This document shows, one piece after another, positions 44,454 to 55,675 of a DNA stretch of 64,000 nt (the first letter of the stretch is position 1; every line of letters starts with the position of its first letter). The notes below the pieces were generated by a model. That model worked only from the letters and a program-made list of their open reading frames with translations, had not been told where the DNA came from and made no database searches. A program made the position numbers and the translations under genes. Source of the DNA: Liopterus haemorrhoidalis (lineage: Eukaryota; Arthropoda; Insecta; Coleoptera; Dytiscidae); the NCBI GenBank assembly GCA_963971575.1, contig OZ020625.1:30390537-30454536 (forward strand), in the 5' to 3' direction.

Positions 44454-44646
44454 CAGCAATTCTTAACCGTCCCGAAAATAAAAGAAAAAATTTAATTTTT
44501 ACCAGTTTTTGTTTTTAAAATTACAAACTTAATAAGACAATAAATTAAGAACATTTAAAATATTTTTTCAAAAATTTTCTTGGGGGGTCCAGAAAATATT
44601 TTAGGCTAGTTGGGGGTCCCGAGTATAAAAAGGTTAAGAACCGCTG
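44454..44646. mobile_element. hAT MITE, 193 bp with 8-bp target duplication
   Basis: Termini CAGCAATTCTTAACCGTCCC and the complement of AAAGGTTAAGAACCGCTG. The flanks ACCTAAAA (44446-44453) and ACCTAGAA (44647-44654) match at 7 of 8, the hAT target length. Confidence 0.75.
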
Positions 44647-44659
44647 ACCTAGAAGATGG

Positions 44660-46299
44660 TGAATTACAACGTTTGCGGCTCTGTCACATTTGAAAACGAA
44701 ACACATAACCTATATATTTCTTGGTTATGCCTCAACTAAACAGATAAAAATATACCTGGAATTCTCTGAAAAAAATTATGAAAAATAGAACTTGTTCTAT
44801 TTTCAAAATAAATTGATCAATTTTTTCGTCAATAAATTGAATAATTTACACACATCAATAAATTGAACCGTGTAAAACCGGTTAAAAAATTATTAAAGTA
44901 AAGGTTGTCTCGTAACTTGTAGTGGTAGGGGTAAATAGAGCGACTACGCGTCATCCGTATGCTAACGGGACGTCAGTCTTGATTTATCATATATCTTATA
45001 TACACGCGAAGTTTCATTTTTGGCCATAAATATAAAAATATCGTTTAATTTTTTGATTTTATACTTGTTTTATATTTTTTTTTTCGAAAAGAATGTTTCT
45101 CCATTATAAATAAATTTTCTTACATTCATTTTTGATGTGAAGTGAAATATTTCAATATTTTAGTTTTAGGGTGTCCCCCTGTAACTACCATGATTTTCAT
45201 CAAATTGAAAAATGCATAGAAATAAGATTTGTTTTCTTACAAAATATTTTATTGTATAGTTTTTTCTGTTAAGATAGTTCTGTTTATAAATGAAATATTT
45301 TAAGTTTTTTAGTACCAGTTTTAACTCAGAAACACCCCTAAGAAAGAAAATTTTGAGATACCATATATTTGATCCTGGTTCTACTCTATTGTACCAAATT
45401 TCGTTAAAATACGTCCAGCCGTTTTTAAAAATTGATATAACCTCCAATTTTATTAATTACTATATTATTATAGCAATTTGTTTTTCTATTTAAATATACC
45501 TAAAATTATATTTGTATTCGATTTTATTGTTATTTATTAACTATAATACAAATACCCATCGTCTTAAATTTTATATAAATCAGTATAAAATTTCCTTAGG
45601 TTTTTATTTATAATTTATTCAGTAGAACTGTCTTCAAATAAATATCTATTATGAATATAGTCAATAAAAATATTTAAAAACATGCAGCATCTATATTAAT
45701 TCTGTATGCTAGTTTGAACTACGCATAAGTGTAACGTATTCGCTCTCACGCTCTGATTGGTCAGAAGTTACAAAACAACCTTTACTTTAATAATCTTGTG
45801 TAAAAACCACTTAACACTCCGGCTACCAGAAAGTTTTTCTGGGGGGGGGGCTTTTGTCAGTAAAATGTGAAATGATACCTGGAAAATCATTTAACAGAGG
45901 AGGTGTTAATGAAACCATAAATCCCGATACTGACCAAGAAAAGATATTTTAAAAGTAGCGCAATATTTTTCAACGTGAAATAATATTATCCTTGACAAGG
46001 AGTTTTTCATAAAGCAAGGACAATGACGATTATATATCTGTCATATTTCAAGTTATTTCTTGGACGTTCTTCGTTTATCCAAACAATAATATTAACACAA
46101 ATATTTAGATAATTTAATAATTTCTGCATTTTATTTTGCGTATTTTTAACTTTCTATTTTTGTTTCATTTCGAAATACGTAGAACACAATAGCGTGGTCA
46201 TAATTATACTAATTACTCTTGCAATAACTGGATGGACATTCTGTTAATTAATGAAAATTAGTTCAATTTGAGTTTTGGCACGATTTTTAGATATATGTA
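44660..46299. other. AT-rich spacer with a possible further HINE family
   Basis: At about 45133-45450 the order TTTTTGATGTGAAGTGAAAT ... TACGTCCAGCCGTTTTT resembles a HINE body, but termini and microsatellite were not found. A G10 run lies at 45842-45850. A CTGATTGGTCAG (CCAAT-like) word lies near 45757. The ORF 45166-45447 is not supported. Confidence 0.3.
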
Positions 46300-48330
46300 A
46301 TTTTAAAAAATTATATCTCAAAAATGGTAAGAGATAAAGACCTGCGGTTTGAATTTTTGGATTCTTCACACCTTGTTTAGTTGGATAATTAGGGATTATT
46401 GGGATTTTAGTGGTTAGCACACAACTTTTTTAATGACCAATTAAACAAACTCGAAAAATAACAAAAAGTGAAATTAAATAAATTATATCTCAAAAACGGT
46501 AAAAGATAGAGACTTGCAGTTTGAATTTTTAGATTCTTCACACCTTGTTTAGTTGGATAATTAGGGATTATTGGGATTTTAGTGGTTAGCACACAACTTT
46601 TTTAATGACCAATTAAACAAACTCGAAAAATAACAAAAAGTGAAATTAAATAAATTATATCTCAAAAACGGTAAAAGATAGAGACTTGCAGTTTGAATTT
46701 TTGGATTCTTCACACCTTGTTTAGTAGGATTACTAGGAACTATTGGGATTTTAGTGGCTAGCACACAGCTTTTTGAATGGGCAATTAAAAAATCTCAAAA
46801 AATGACAAAAATTAAAAATTAAAAAATTCATATCTCTAAAATGGTAAGAGATAGATTAATTATTTGAGAATCCACACACCTTGCTTAGCCTAATAAACAA
46901 TTTGGTTAAAAAAAGCTAGCATAAAACTTTTATAATGAGTCATCAAAATATATTCGATTTGAAACAAAAATTTCAATTCTCAAAAAAAAATAATTCTCAA
47001 AAAACAATAAAAAAATTCATATCTCAAAAACGGTAAGAGATAGAGACCTGCGGTTTAAATTTTTGGAATCCTCACACCTTGTTTAGTATAGAAAAAAATT
47101 GAGGACGTAATGGCTAGCACACAACTTTATTTATGGACCACCAAACAAATTTTCAAAATATCAAAAAATGTAAAATTTTATACTTTTAAAAAATGTATAT
47201 CTCAAAAATGGAATAAGGTAAGGACTTCCGGTTTGAATTTTTGGAATCTACATACGTTTTTCAGGAAAAAAAAAATTTAGAGACTTTATGGCTACCACAC
47301 AACTTTTGCTATGGGCGTTAAACAAATTTTCAAAATGTATCAAAAATGGAAAATATTATAAATTTAAAAAATTCATATCTCAAAATCCGTAAAAGATAAA
47401 GACCTGCGATTTGAATTTTTGGAATCCTCATTTAGTATATATTGTTGAAAAAATTTAGGGCCTTAATCGCTTAAGCCATTTTTGAGTGAGACTTTTTTGA
47501 AAATAATCAAATTTTCGGGTTTTAGTTACTGTATCTCGAAAACTAGAAATGATAGAGACCTGCGGTTGGAATTTTTGAAATTCTAAGGTCCAAAATACCC
47601 TTAGGGCACATTTTGAATCGATTTGGAAACAAAAAATTTTTTTGTGAAATTTTGAATTTTTCGAAAAAAAAATTGAAATTTCAAAAAATCGTAACTTAAA
47701 AAGGGTTGGAGATAGGGACCTGCAGTTTAAAAATTTGGAATACTCATATCTTGTTTAGTCTACAAAAAAATTGGGGCCTTAATATTTCTAGTAGTTTAGT
47801 TTGTACAGGGGCCTAAACAAAACCCTTGAAAATGGCTAAAAATCGAAAAAAACGTAAGGGGTATACCTTAAAAAAATTGCGTTTTTTGACCAAAATATTT
47901 TTGTCTCCGATTTGGCTGAAAATTGGTACTATTATGTATTTTGGGCCGTAGATCTCAAAAATGTGGTCCATTCCGAGCTATGGGCTCACATTTTTGAGTA
48001 AATTCAAAAATACTCTTTGGAAATTATCAACTCATTGTTATATTCGTTTCCATAATTTATATCTCAAAAATGGTAACAGATAGAGACCTGCGGTTGAAAT
48101 TTTTGAAATCCTAAGGCCCGAAATAGCCTTAGGACACATTTTAAATCAATTTGAAAACAAAAAAATTTTTTTGTGTAATTTTGGATTTTTTGAAAAAAAA
48201 ATTGAAATTTCAAAAATTTGTAACTCAAAAACGGTTGGATATAGAGACCTGCAGTTTTAAAATTTGGAATACTCATATCTTGTTTAGTTTAGAAAAAAAT
48301 TGGGGCGTTAATATTTCTAGTAGTTTAGTT
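46300..48330 (-). repeat. ~165-172-bp tandem array, inverse counterpart of 10985-12500
   Basis: GAGACCTGCGGTTTGAATTT and its variants recur at about 46338, 46508, 46680, 47045, 47220, 47398, 47552, 47713, 48084 and 48242. The first three units are close copies (period 170-172). The segment at 47936-48060 (GGGCCGTAGATCTCAAAAAT; CGAGCTATGGGCTCACATTT) is the reverse complement of 11210-11340, so the two loci share non-unit sequence too. ORFs inside are unit-periodic. Confidence 0.8.
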
Positions 48331-48418
48331 TGTATAAAAAAAAATATATATAAATTTCATCCTTAACAAACTAATAACTTAAATTTTTAAAAAATACAAA
48401 AAAAAAGTTATTATTAAT

Positions 48419-48472
48419 TTAGTTATTAACCAACTTTGCCTTTTTTCTACAAATTTCATCCTTGACGTCCTA
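48419..48472 (+). mobile_element. M1-family mariner right end (solo)
   Basis: TTATTAACCAACTTTGCCTT and CATCCTTGACGTCCT match the right end of the M1 element at 1370-1419. Confidence 0.6.
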
Positions 48473-48479
48473 ATTGTTC

Positions 48480-48985
48480 AAAGAAAGATTTTGTGGGAAT
48501 TATTATTATTTTTTTTTTTTATTTTAAGTTTTTCTAGTTTAACTTTAAGTTAAATTTCAAAAGTTTAAACTTCTATTATTTCAGAAACACTTGAATTTAT
48601 GGAAAGCCCTTAAACTTATGAATATAAAAGTACTAATACCTCAGCTCAACAGTTCAAAAACCGAGAAGTAAAAAATAAACTTCAAGAAAAAGTTTTCTAC
48701 TTAAAAAAAAAATTTAATACTTCCTTTATTAACTTATTCTTGGATTTGATATAATACTGCCCTGTACAGGTGAAATAATGATTTCCCTAAGGCCTTCCCT
48801 GGGCAAATAGAATAAATGATAAAGGAGTTCCCAAAGAAAGAAAAAAAAAAATATGAGAATACAAAAATTTTTGATGTTTACCTAAATAATTATGTTGACT
48901 GACAATATTTTTATATTTGGGGTGTATCAAAAAAATTATGATAACAAATGGACCAGAAACAATAGGAAGCCATATAAAACATAAA
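48480..48985. other. AT-rich spacer
   Basis: Nothing supportable was seen. Confidence 0.35.
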
Positions 48986-48988
48986 AAA

Positions 48989-49801
48989 TTGATGTGAAGT
49001 GTGAATTTTCACACATTTCAGGGTTTCGTAGGTATTTAGTAACTGAATGATGATTATTTGGGATGCCAAAACAAATTTTATGTCAAAATATTTTTTTATG
49101 AATTTTAATTCGAATGCCTAATACCATTATTTAAAATTCTAAATATGTACAGTATTTTTTTTATATAGCAAAGTTCATTAATATTTTGAAAATTTCGCCT
49201 ATGGCTTCCATTGGTTGCTTAAATCATACGCCCCGCCCTCTGATTTCGTATACATTCAAACATAGAATTAAATTATAATGAATTTTAATTCTAATGCCTA
49301 ATACCATTGTAGGTATGAGCAAAAAACCCTTATACCGTCATTTTGTCGTCTGTCTGACTGTCTGTCTGTCTGTCTGTCTGTTCGGTAAAAATTGTAGCCA
49401 AACGGCCAAACCTAGAGAGTTGAAATTTGGCATGCTTATACAACTCTTTGACCCGCACATAGGAAAAATACTAAAACATCTAAAAAACATATCCCCCTAA
49501 AAATATAAACAAATATGTGACCAACAAAAAAAAAAATATGTTTTTTAAATTAGAGTAGGGTATCAAATGAAAGCCCTTAGTACGTAGATTAACGATCAAA
49601 ATTTTATTTTTGCAAAATAAATTATTTTGACGCGAAAAATCTGAAAAAAATCTAAGTAATGTACATTGGTGTGAACCGGAATAGTACAACAGGAATTTTT
49701 GATCAGATTATGTTTTCGGAAAATAACGCATTTTTTGTGTTTTTAACTAAAATATGTTAAATATTTAATTCGCTATGTAACACAGTAGATAAGTAAGCGT
49801 A
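48989..49801. mobile_element. two HINE-C pieces fused head-on
   Basis: 48989-49305 is a minus-oriented 3' part (TTGATGTGAAG, hairpin). At 49307 it changes to a plus-oriented 5' part (TGTAGGTATGAGC, GTCT tract 49350-49380). This runs to 49801, inside a type 3 tRNA-like module (CAGTAGATAAGTAAGCG), where a MITE cuts it. The fusion creates an inverted junction at AATACCATTG. Confidence 0.7.
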
Positions 49802-50396
49802 GATCACACTAGATCTTTAAAACGAGTGAACTTAAAGTTCCCCGATGTTTAACATCGGTATGCTTTCACACTTGATATTTAAATCTCCGGTGCTGTCATC
49901 AGCTACAGTAATTTTGTCCTTAAGTTACCGTCATGAAATTACCAGTTTGGAACTGTCTGCGCAGACGCACATTTTGAATTATTATAAACAAATATGGATA
50001 TTTCATTTCATTCTACAATAAAGACACTACAATAAAGAATATATTACACCTGTATTAACATGTAAGTCGATACATTTTATCTCAATTATTGTAGCTCTGT
50101 ATTTTATTAAACACATTATTAAAATAAATAATTTTATTATAACAATAAGTATAAACTTCTTATAACGTCGATATAATACAGTATTCTTGTTTATGATAAT
50201 ATAAAATGTTGACAGCACAAATTCAAGGAGTATTTTTTTATAATAGAAATTAAGTTGGCAATGCGGACGATGTTTAAGACGCAGATCTCTGTCTTAAACA
50301 TCGCTTGTATTTAACCGAGGCCATACGGTTTCACATTAGCGTTTAAAGATACATTCACTTTAACATCCGATCTTAAAGTTCTAGTGTGAAAAGGGT
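49802..50396 (-). mobile_element. ACCCTTTTCACACTAG MITE, copy 2
   Basis: Reverse complement of 42676-43275 with very high identity. Its left end lacks the first ~8 bp (it starts GATCACACTAG); the right end AGTGTGAAAAGGGTTATA is intact. It is inserted in the HINE-C tRNA-like module. Confidence 0.75.
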
Positions 50397-50418
50397 TATA
50401 GAGAGACAGACAGTCTTA

Positions 50419-50474
50419 CTTCGTTGCCAGACATTTTGTCAATGTTATAAGACAGGTTTGCTTCTATATCGAAG
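50419..50474 (+). repeat. dispersed repeat shared with 374-433
   Basis: CTTCTATATCGAAGTATTAA is common to both. No termini were identified. Confidence 0.5.
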
Positions 50475-50813
50475 TATTAAATATATGAATAAGACGAGTT
50501 CGCAATAATAAAAGAAAATGGCGATAAAACAGTTGGTTCTAATAACATTTAATGTGTATTTTATTTTGCGAATGTCTTTCAGCGCACCAACAATAAAACT
50601 AATATCCGGGAACTATAAATAATCATTCCAAGTACAGTATTTTTTATAGCTTCAAAGTAACGGATATACTGGTCATTATTATACGGCATAGTTCATGAAA
50701 ACATATGCGGGTCCTTCTATAACTAAACAATCAAATCACTACAAATTTTATTCAAATATATTTAAAAAATCAATTGAATCAAAAAATTTATTATATATTT
50801 AAAAAATCAAAAT

Positions 50814-51631
50814 GAATTGAGGTCCCTACATAACGTTTTGACTATTTTTAGCATGATGTCTGTCGGTCTGTCTGTCCGTCCGTCCGTCTGTCTGTTTCCA
50901 TGGTCATGATGAATAATATCTCTGTTAGAAAATATTAGGCCAAGTTATTTCTACTCTGCTCCTAGAATGTATTTTATACAAGTACTTTATGATAACGGTT
51001 GGTCCTGTGGTAGCCACAGCTGATTTTTTCATACTTATATGTAACGTTTCCATGGTCATGATAAATAATATCTCTGTTAGAAAATATTAGGCCAAGTTAT
51101 TTCTACTCTGCTGCTAGAATGTATTTTATACAAGCACTTTATGATGGCGGTTGGTCCTGTGGTGGCCATAGCTGATTTTTTCATACTTATATGTAACGTT
51201 TCCATGGTCATGATAAATAATATCTCTGTTAGAAAATATTAGGCCAAGTTATTTTTACTCTGCTCCTAGAATGTATTTTATACAAGTACTTTATGATAAC
51301 GGTTGGTCCTGTGGTGGCCACAGCTGATTTTTTCATACTTATATGTAACGTTTCCATGGTCATGATAAATAATATCTCTGTTAGAAAATATTAGGCCAAG
51401 TTATTTCTACTCTGCTCCTAGAATGTATTTTATACAAGTACTTTATGATAACGGTTGGTCCTGTGGTAGCCACAGCTGATTTTTTCATACTTATATGTAA
51501 CGTTTCCATGGTCATGATAAATAATATCTCTGTTAGAAAATATTAGGCCAAGTTATTTCTACTCTGCTGCTAGAATGTATTTTATACAAGTACTTTATGA
51601 TGGCGGTTGGTCCTGTGGTGGCCACAGCTGA
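50814..51631 (+). mobile_element. HINE-A with a five-unit 152-bp 3'-end array
   Basis: A 5'-truncated body (AATTGAGGTCCCTACATAAC), a short GTCT/GTCC tract (50860-50894), then TTTCCATGGTCATGAT at 50895, 51047, 51199, 51351 and 51503, exactly 152 bp apart. Each unit ends in the terminal hairpin (GGTCCTGTGG-T-GCCACAGCTGA) plus a T run. Units 2 and 5 share CTGCTAGAATG/GATGGCGG; units 1, 3 and 4 share CTCCTAGAATG/GATAACGG. Confidence 0.9.
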
Positions 51632-51642
51632 TTTTTTTAAAT

Positions 51643-51933
51643 CATTTTTTTACAAATTTTCTTTTTGGCGCCCCCTTTTGCTAGAAGCCTGAAGTGCCGC
51701 CCAGTAAAAAAAAGTAATTTTTTATTAAATTTCCTTTTTGGCGCCCCCCCCCCCTTTACTAGAAGCCTGAAGTGCAGCCCAGTTAAAACTAGTTTTTTTC
51801 AAAATTTCCTTTTTGCCCCCCCCCTACTAGAAGCCTGAAGTGCTACCCAGTAAAAAAAGTAGTTTTTTTCTAAATTTCCTTTTTGACCCCCCCCTTACTA
51901 AGCCTGAAGTGCCGCCCAGTAAATAAATGTAAT
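51643..51933 (+). repeat. ~70-bp tandem repeat with poly-C, four units
   Basis: Each unit has TTTCCTTTTTGGCGCCCCC or a variant with a C8-C10 run, CTAGAAGCCTGAAGTGC and GCCCAGTAAA. It lies between the HINE-A array and a hAT-like end and may belong to the latter. Confidence 0.75.
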
Positions 51934-52036
51934 TTTTGCTAGATTTAATTAAAGGTCGCAATACTTATTACAAAAATGAAATATTATTTTAATTAAAGTT
52001 ATTTTGATATTGTAATAGGCTATACATTTTTTTTTC

Positions 52037-52135
52037 GACTCGCCTCTTTATCGTGGCGCCCCTTTATCGTGGCGCCCCTTTATCGTGGCGCCCCGATGCG
52101 GCGTATCGCCTGCATCCCGTCTTGAGCTGCCCCTG
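52037..52135 (-). mobile_element. hAT-like terminus with 17-bp repeats
   Basis: On the minus strand the end reads CAGGGGCAGCTCAAGACGGG, a hAT-style CAGGGGC start. CTTTATCGTGGCGCCCC is repeated three times at 52046-52096. No partner end was identified. Confidence 0.45.
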
Positions 52136-52139
52136 ATAA

Positions 52140-52690
52140 ATTCAATCGAGAAAAAATATCGTTGGTGAACCACGTTCTGGACGACCATTCGAAGTGTTTA
52201 AAGAAATTTTTAAGAAAAACTTTGGAAAGACCATTTTGAACAATCGGAAATTATTATAGAAATAAATGAAACCAGATATTCTACCAGGTGTTTCGCGACT
52301 TCAAAACGATTAAGAAACAGTGGCATAATTAGTAATTTTGTGTCAGACATCTAACAAGAATTTGAAAAAAACGGGCATTAGGAAAATACTTTCTAGTTGC
52401 AAATTCACATGAAAAGTGCACACAACCATATAGTTTCTTAAAATCAAAATTATTGTTCACTTTTTTTTTGTTCAACACAAGGCCTTCTTTTAAATGAGGC
52501 CTAACATTACAGCTTATTTAACTTGCAAATAATATGTAGTACATCTGATTCTCATAATCAGAATATTTGAAATTCAAATATTTTTAACTAAATGAAATAT
52601 TGCAACTAAATTTGATATGCAATTTTTGATATGATAAATTTTGCCATAAAAGAAAAAGTTTGATAAAAAAATTACATATTTTTACTAAAA
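52140..52690. other. upstream region of the secreted-protein gene
   Basis: A weak mariner-like text (VGEPRSGRPFEV, plus strand, about 52163-52200) suggests a transposase scrap. CATAAAAG at 52645-52652, 40 bases before the ATG, is the only TATA-like word near the gene. No other promoter element is recognised. Confidence 0.3.
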
Positions 52691-52691
52691 T

Positions 52692-53852
52692 GTTAAAGGT
52701 GTTAGTTCTGCTTATTTTCACCCGTAAGTAGTATTTTTATATTTATAAACTAAACTTTTAGAATTATTATTGTTAAATTTTTAGATTTTGCTTTGGCCAG
52801 TCCAAAAGAAAAGGCCAAAAACTCTAAAATGTTACTGAAGCCACCTCTATTTGAATTCCCAAATTTTGATGAAAAAAAATCAAATTTCAAAAATGTTAAT
52901 ATCCAAAATTTTGAGATCCAAGTTCCAAAAAATGTAGAAAATTCCAAAAGAGACGTTTCCAAAGAAGGATATGGCGACAAGATAAAAAATGGGGAAGAGA
53001 AAAAAAATTTAAATCCAAAATTTTTTAAGCCCTATTATTCAAAAAATTTTGAGCCCAAAAGTTCAAATACTATAATAAAATCAAAAAGAGATATTTCCAA
53101 AGAAGTATATGGCCATAAATTAAAATATGGTGAAGCTAAAAATTTTATAAATACAAAATTTTTTGTGCCGTTTTACTCAAAACATATTGAGTCCCAAGGT
53201 ACAAAAACTAAAAAAAAAATCAAAAAGAGACGTCTCTAAAGTAGAATATGGCGATAAAACAGCCTATGAGGAAACGAAAAAAATTTTAGATCCAAAAAAT
53301 TTTCGGCCATTTTACTCAAAAAATATTGAGTCCCAAGGTTCAAAAACTAAAGAAAATTCAAAAAGAGACGTCTCTAAAGTAGAATATGGCGATAAAACAG
53401 CCTATGAGGAAACAAAAAAAATTTTAGACCCAAAAATTTTTCGGCCGTTTTACTCAAAAAATATTGAGTCCCAAGGTTCAAAAACCAAAGAAAATTCAAA
53501 AAGAGACGTCTCTAAAACAGAATATGGCGATAAAACAGCATATGGAGAACCGAAAAAATTTTTAGATACAAAAATTTTTGGCCCCCTTTACTTAAAAAAT
53601 TCCCAAGGTTTGAAAAATCTAAAATTTTCCAAGAGGGAGGTTTCAGAAAAAGGACTAGTGGATGACATAGCCAAAGGACCCAGTCAATTTTTACCATCCT
53701 GGTTGCAGGATGCAATGAAAAATTCAAATGCAAATATGGTCCTAGGTACCTACCAAGCGATGATAGTACCTATGAATGCAGCAGGAAATATGACAGGATT
53801 GTTGATGAAACCTATCCTGCAAGGAATACAAGGATTGTTGCCTGTGGGATAA
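52692..53852 (+). CDS. secreted multi-repeat preproprotein with dibasic (KR) sites; frame broken in one A run
   Basis: Exon 1 is 52692-52725. A 59-bp intron (GTAAGTAG at 52726 to TTTTTAG at 52784) splits codon 12. Exon 2 runs to the TAA at 53850-53852. The joined start, MLKVLVLLIFTHFALA then SPKEK, is a textbook signal peptide, cut after residue 16. The mature part is Cys-free and Lys/Ser/Phe/Tyr-rich. S-K-R-[DE]-[VI]-S occurs six times (codons at 52943, 53081, 53220, 53358, 53496, 53628), spaced 46, 46, 46, 46 and 44 residues. Units carry a YGDK-like box, a PK-F-PFYSK box and SQGSKTKEN. A 70-residue hydrophobic tail (LPSWLQDAMKNSN ... LLPVG) is unlike the repeats. Ten A at 53210-53219 stand where sister repeats have nine bases, shifting the frame +1. 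Without it the product is about 366 residues. I do not recognise a family. The layout is like a multi-copy propeptide; a structural or glandular secretory protein is equally possible. Confidence 0.75.
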
Positions 53853-53886
53853 AAAAAATAAGTTATATTATAAAAAATAAAAAAAA

Positions 53887-53896
53887 AATAAATAAA
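53887..53896 (+). terminator. polyadenylation signals of the secreted-protein gene
   Basis: Two overlapping AATAAA hexamers (53887-53892 and 53891-53896) lie about 35 bases past the stop codon. Confidence 0.6.
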
Positions 53897-53944
53897 AATT
53901 ATATTCATAATTATATTTTTATCTCAAAAAATACCTACTTAAAT

Positions 53945-54235
53945 TTATTTGACTAGTTCTGTGATTATTGAAGATATTGGTCACTGTAATCGGGCCGCCA
54001 AAACAATGCAGTTCATCCCATTACGTCTTATTTCTAACTCAGCTCAGTTTCAAATATGGACATAATCTGAAACAAAAAAATATGTTAGGAACACGTAAAA
54101 AGTTTGTTTCCGGCACCGGTTTATCGGCGCCTATAAGTGCGTGTTGCTGTTAATCAATAAATCCAATCTAATTGGTTTAAATTGGCCTAAAATGTGTTTT
54201 TATGGTGACTGTTAAAAATGTAAAAATTGTTAAAA
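53945..54235. other. spacer
   Basis: The ORF at 53968-54153 has no support. Nothing else was recognised. Confidence 0.3.
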
Positions 54236-54238
54236 AAT

Positions 54239-55670
54239 TTATGTGAAGTGTGAATTTTCACACATTTCAGGGTTTTGCAGGTATTTAGTAAGTGAATAAT
54301 GATTATTTGGAATGCCAAACCAAATTTTATGTTAAAATATTTTTTTTTTGTTAATTTTAATTCGAATGCCTAATACCATTCTGTAAGTTTCTAAATATGT
54401 GCAGTATTTTTTTTTTTTTATATAGCTAGGTTCAATAAAATTTTGAAAAAATTCCTCTTAGATGGATATATAATCTAAAACTATTAAGTGAAGGCGGAAT
54501 GCTGAGTGTATAGGACATATTTTGCTTTGTAGTATTCACTGTAAAATGAACAATATTTTAAAAATAATTTATCATCTCTTAATCTAAGAGCTTTAAAAAC
54601 AAATTTTATTTTAAAATATTTTTATGTTAATTTTAATTCGAGTGCCTAATACCATTATTTAGGTTTCTTAATATGTGCAGTATTTTTTTTATATAGCTTC
54701 ATTAAGATTTTGAAAATTGCGCCTATGGCTTCATTGGATGTTTCTAGTCATAGCTCCTCCCTTTGATTTCGTGTACATTCAAACAGAATTAAATTATAAT
54801 GTCAACAATTTCCACTGGTTATTAAATTTACGCTTTTAAAAATTAAATGCAACATTTGCCAAAATATAACTAGAATTTTGAAAAAATAATTTAAACAAAA
54901 TAAAAATGAAAAAAAAAATAAAAAATAATATTGTCTCTTCTCGTGGGATTCGAACTCATTTTCTTGGGCAGAACGCTAGTACCGTGACCATTGCACCAAG
55001 ATACACGTTACAGTTTAGTGTGTTATATAACTATAATTTTTCAACATTATTAGCAAAAAAACACAAAAAATGCTTTTTTTCCAAAAACATAATCTGATCA
55101 AAAATTCCTGTTGTACTATTCCGGTTCACACCAATGTACATTACCTAGAATTTTTTCAGATTTTTAGTTTAAACCATCTGGGCTACAGGGTGTGGGACAA
55201 AAATTTTTTTGCACAATTTTGGCAAAAATCGCTTCAAAATAATTTATTTTGCAAAAATAAAAATTTGATCGTTAATCCACGTACTAAGGGCTTTCATTTG
55301 ATAGCCCTAGTTATATTTTGGTAAATGTTGCATTTAATTTTTAAAAGCGTAAATTTAATAACCAGTGAGATGTGTTGAAATTATAATTTAATTTTATGTT
55401 TGAATGTATACGAAATCAGAGGGCGGGGCTTATGATTTAAGCAACCACTGGAAGCCATAAGCGCAATTTTCAAAATCATAATGAATCTTGCTATATAAAA
55501 AAAATAACACACATATTTAAAAACTTAAATAATGGTATTAGGCATTCGAATTAAAATTCATAAAAAAATATTTTGATATAAAATTTGTTTTGGCATCCGA
55601 CATAATCATCATTCAGTTACTAAATACCTGCAAAATCCTAAAATGTGCGAAAATTCACACTTCACATCAA
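54239..55670. mobile_element. HINE-C mosaic: minus copy joined to a plus 3' part
   Basis: 54239-55308 is in minus orientation with 3' terminus at the left. An internal switch at 54480-54600 carries the GAAGGCGGAATGCTGAGTG block of the second subfamily before the body restarts. At about 55310 it joins a plus-oriented 3' half ending ACCTGCAAAATCCT, hairpin and CATCAATTTTTTT at 55670. This looks like recombination or template switching between copies. Confidence 0.65.
54943..55005 (-). promoter_or_regulatory. tRNA-like Pol III module in HINE-C (type 4)
   Basis: On the minus strand TTGGTGCAATGGTCACGG (A box, near 54983-55000) and GAGTTCGAATCCCACG (B box, near 54943-54958). Good match and spacing; the sequence differs from the other modules. 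Confidence 0.55.
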
Positions 55671-55675
55671 TTTTT

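Noticed and set aside
52140..52400. A mariner transposase gene upstream of the secreted-protein gene
   Set aside because: Only a dozen residues (VGEPRSGRPFEV) look familiar; no TIRs, no catalytic motifs.
53512..53733. Minus-strand ORF opposite the repeat protein (also 52750-52980)
   Set aside because: Shadow of the plus-strand gene, which has splice sites, signal peptide and poly(A) signal.
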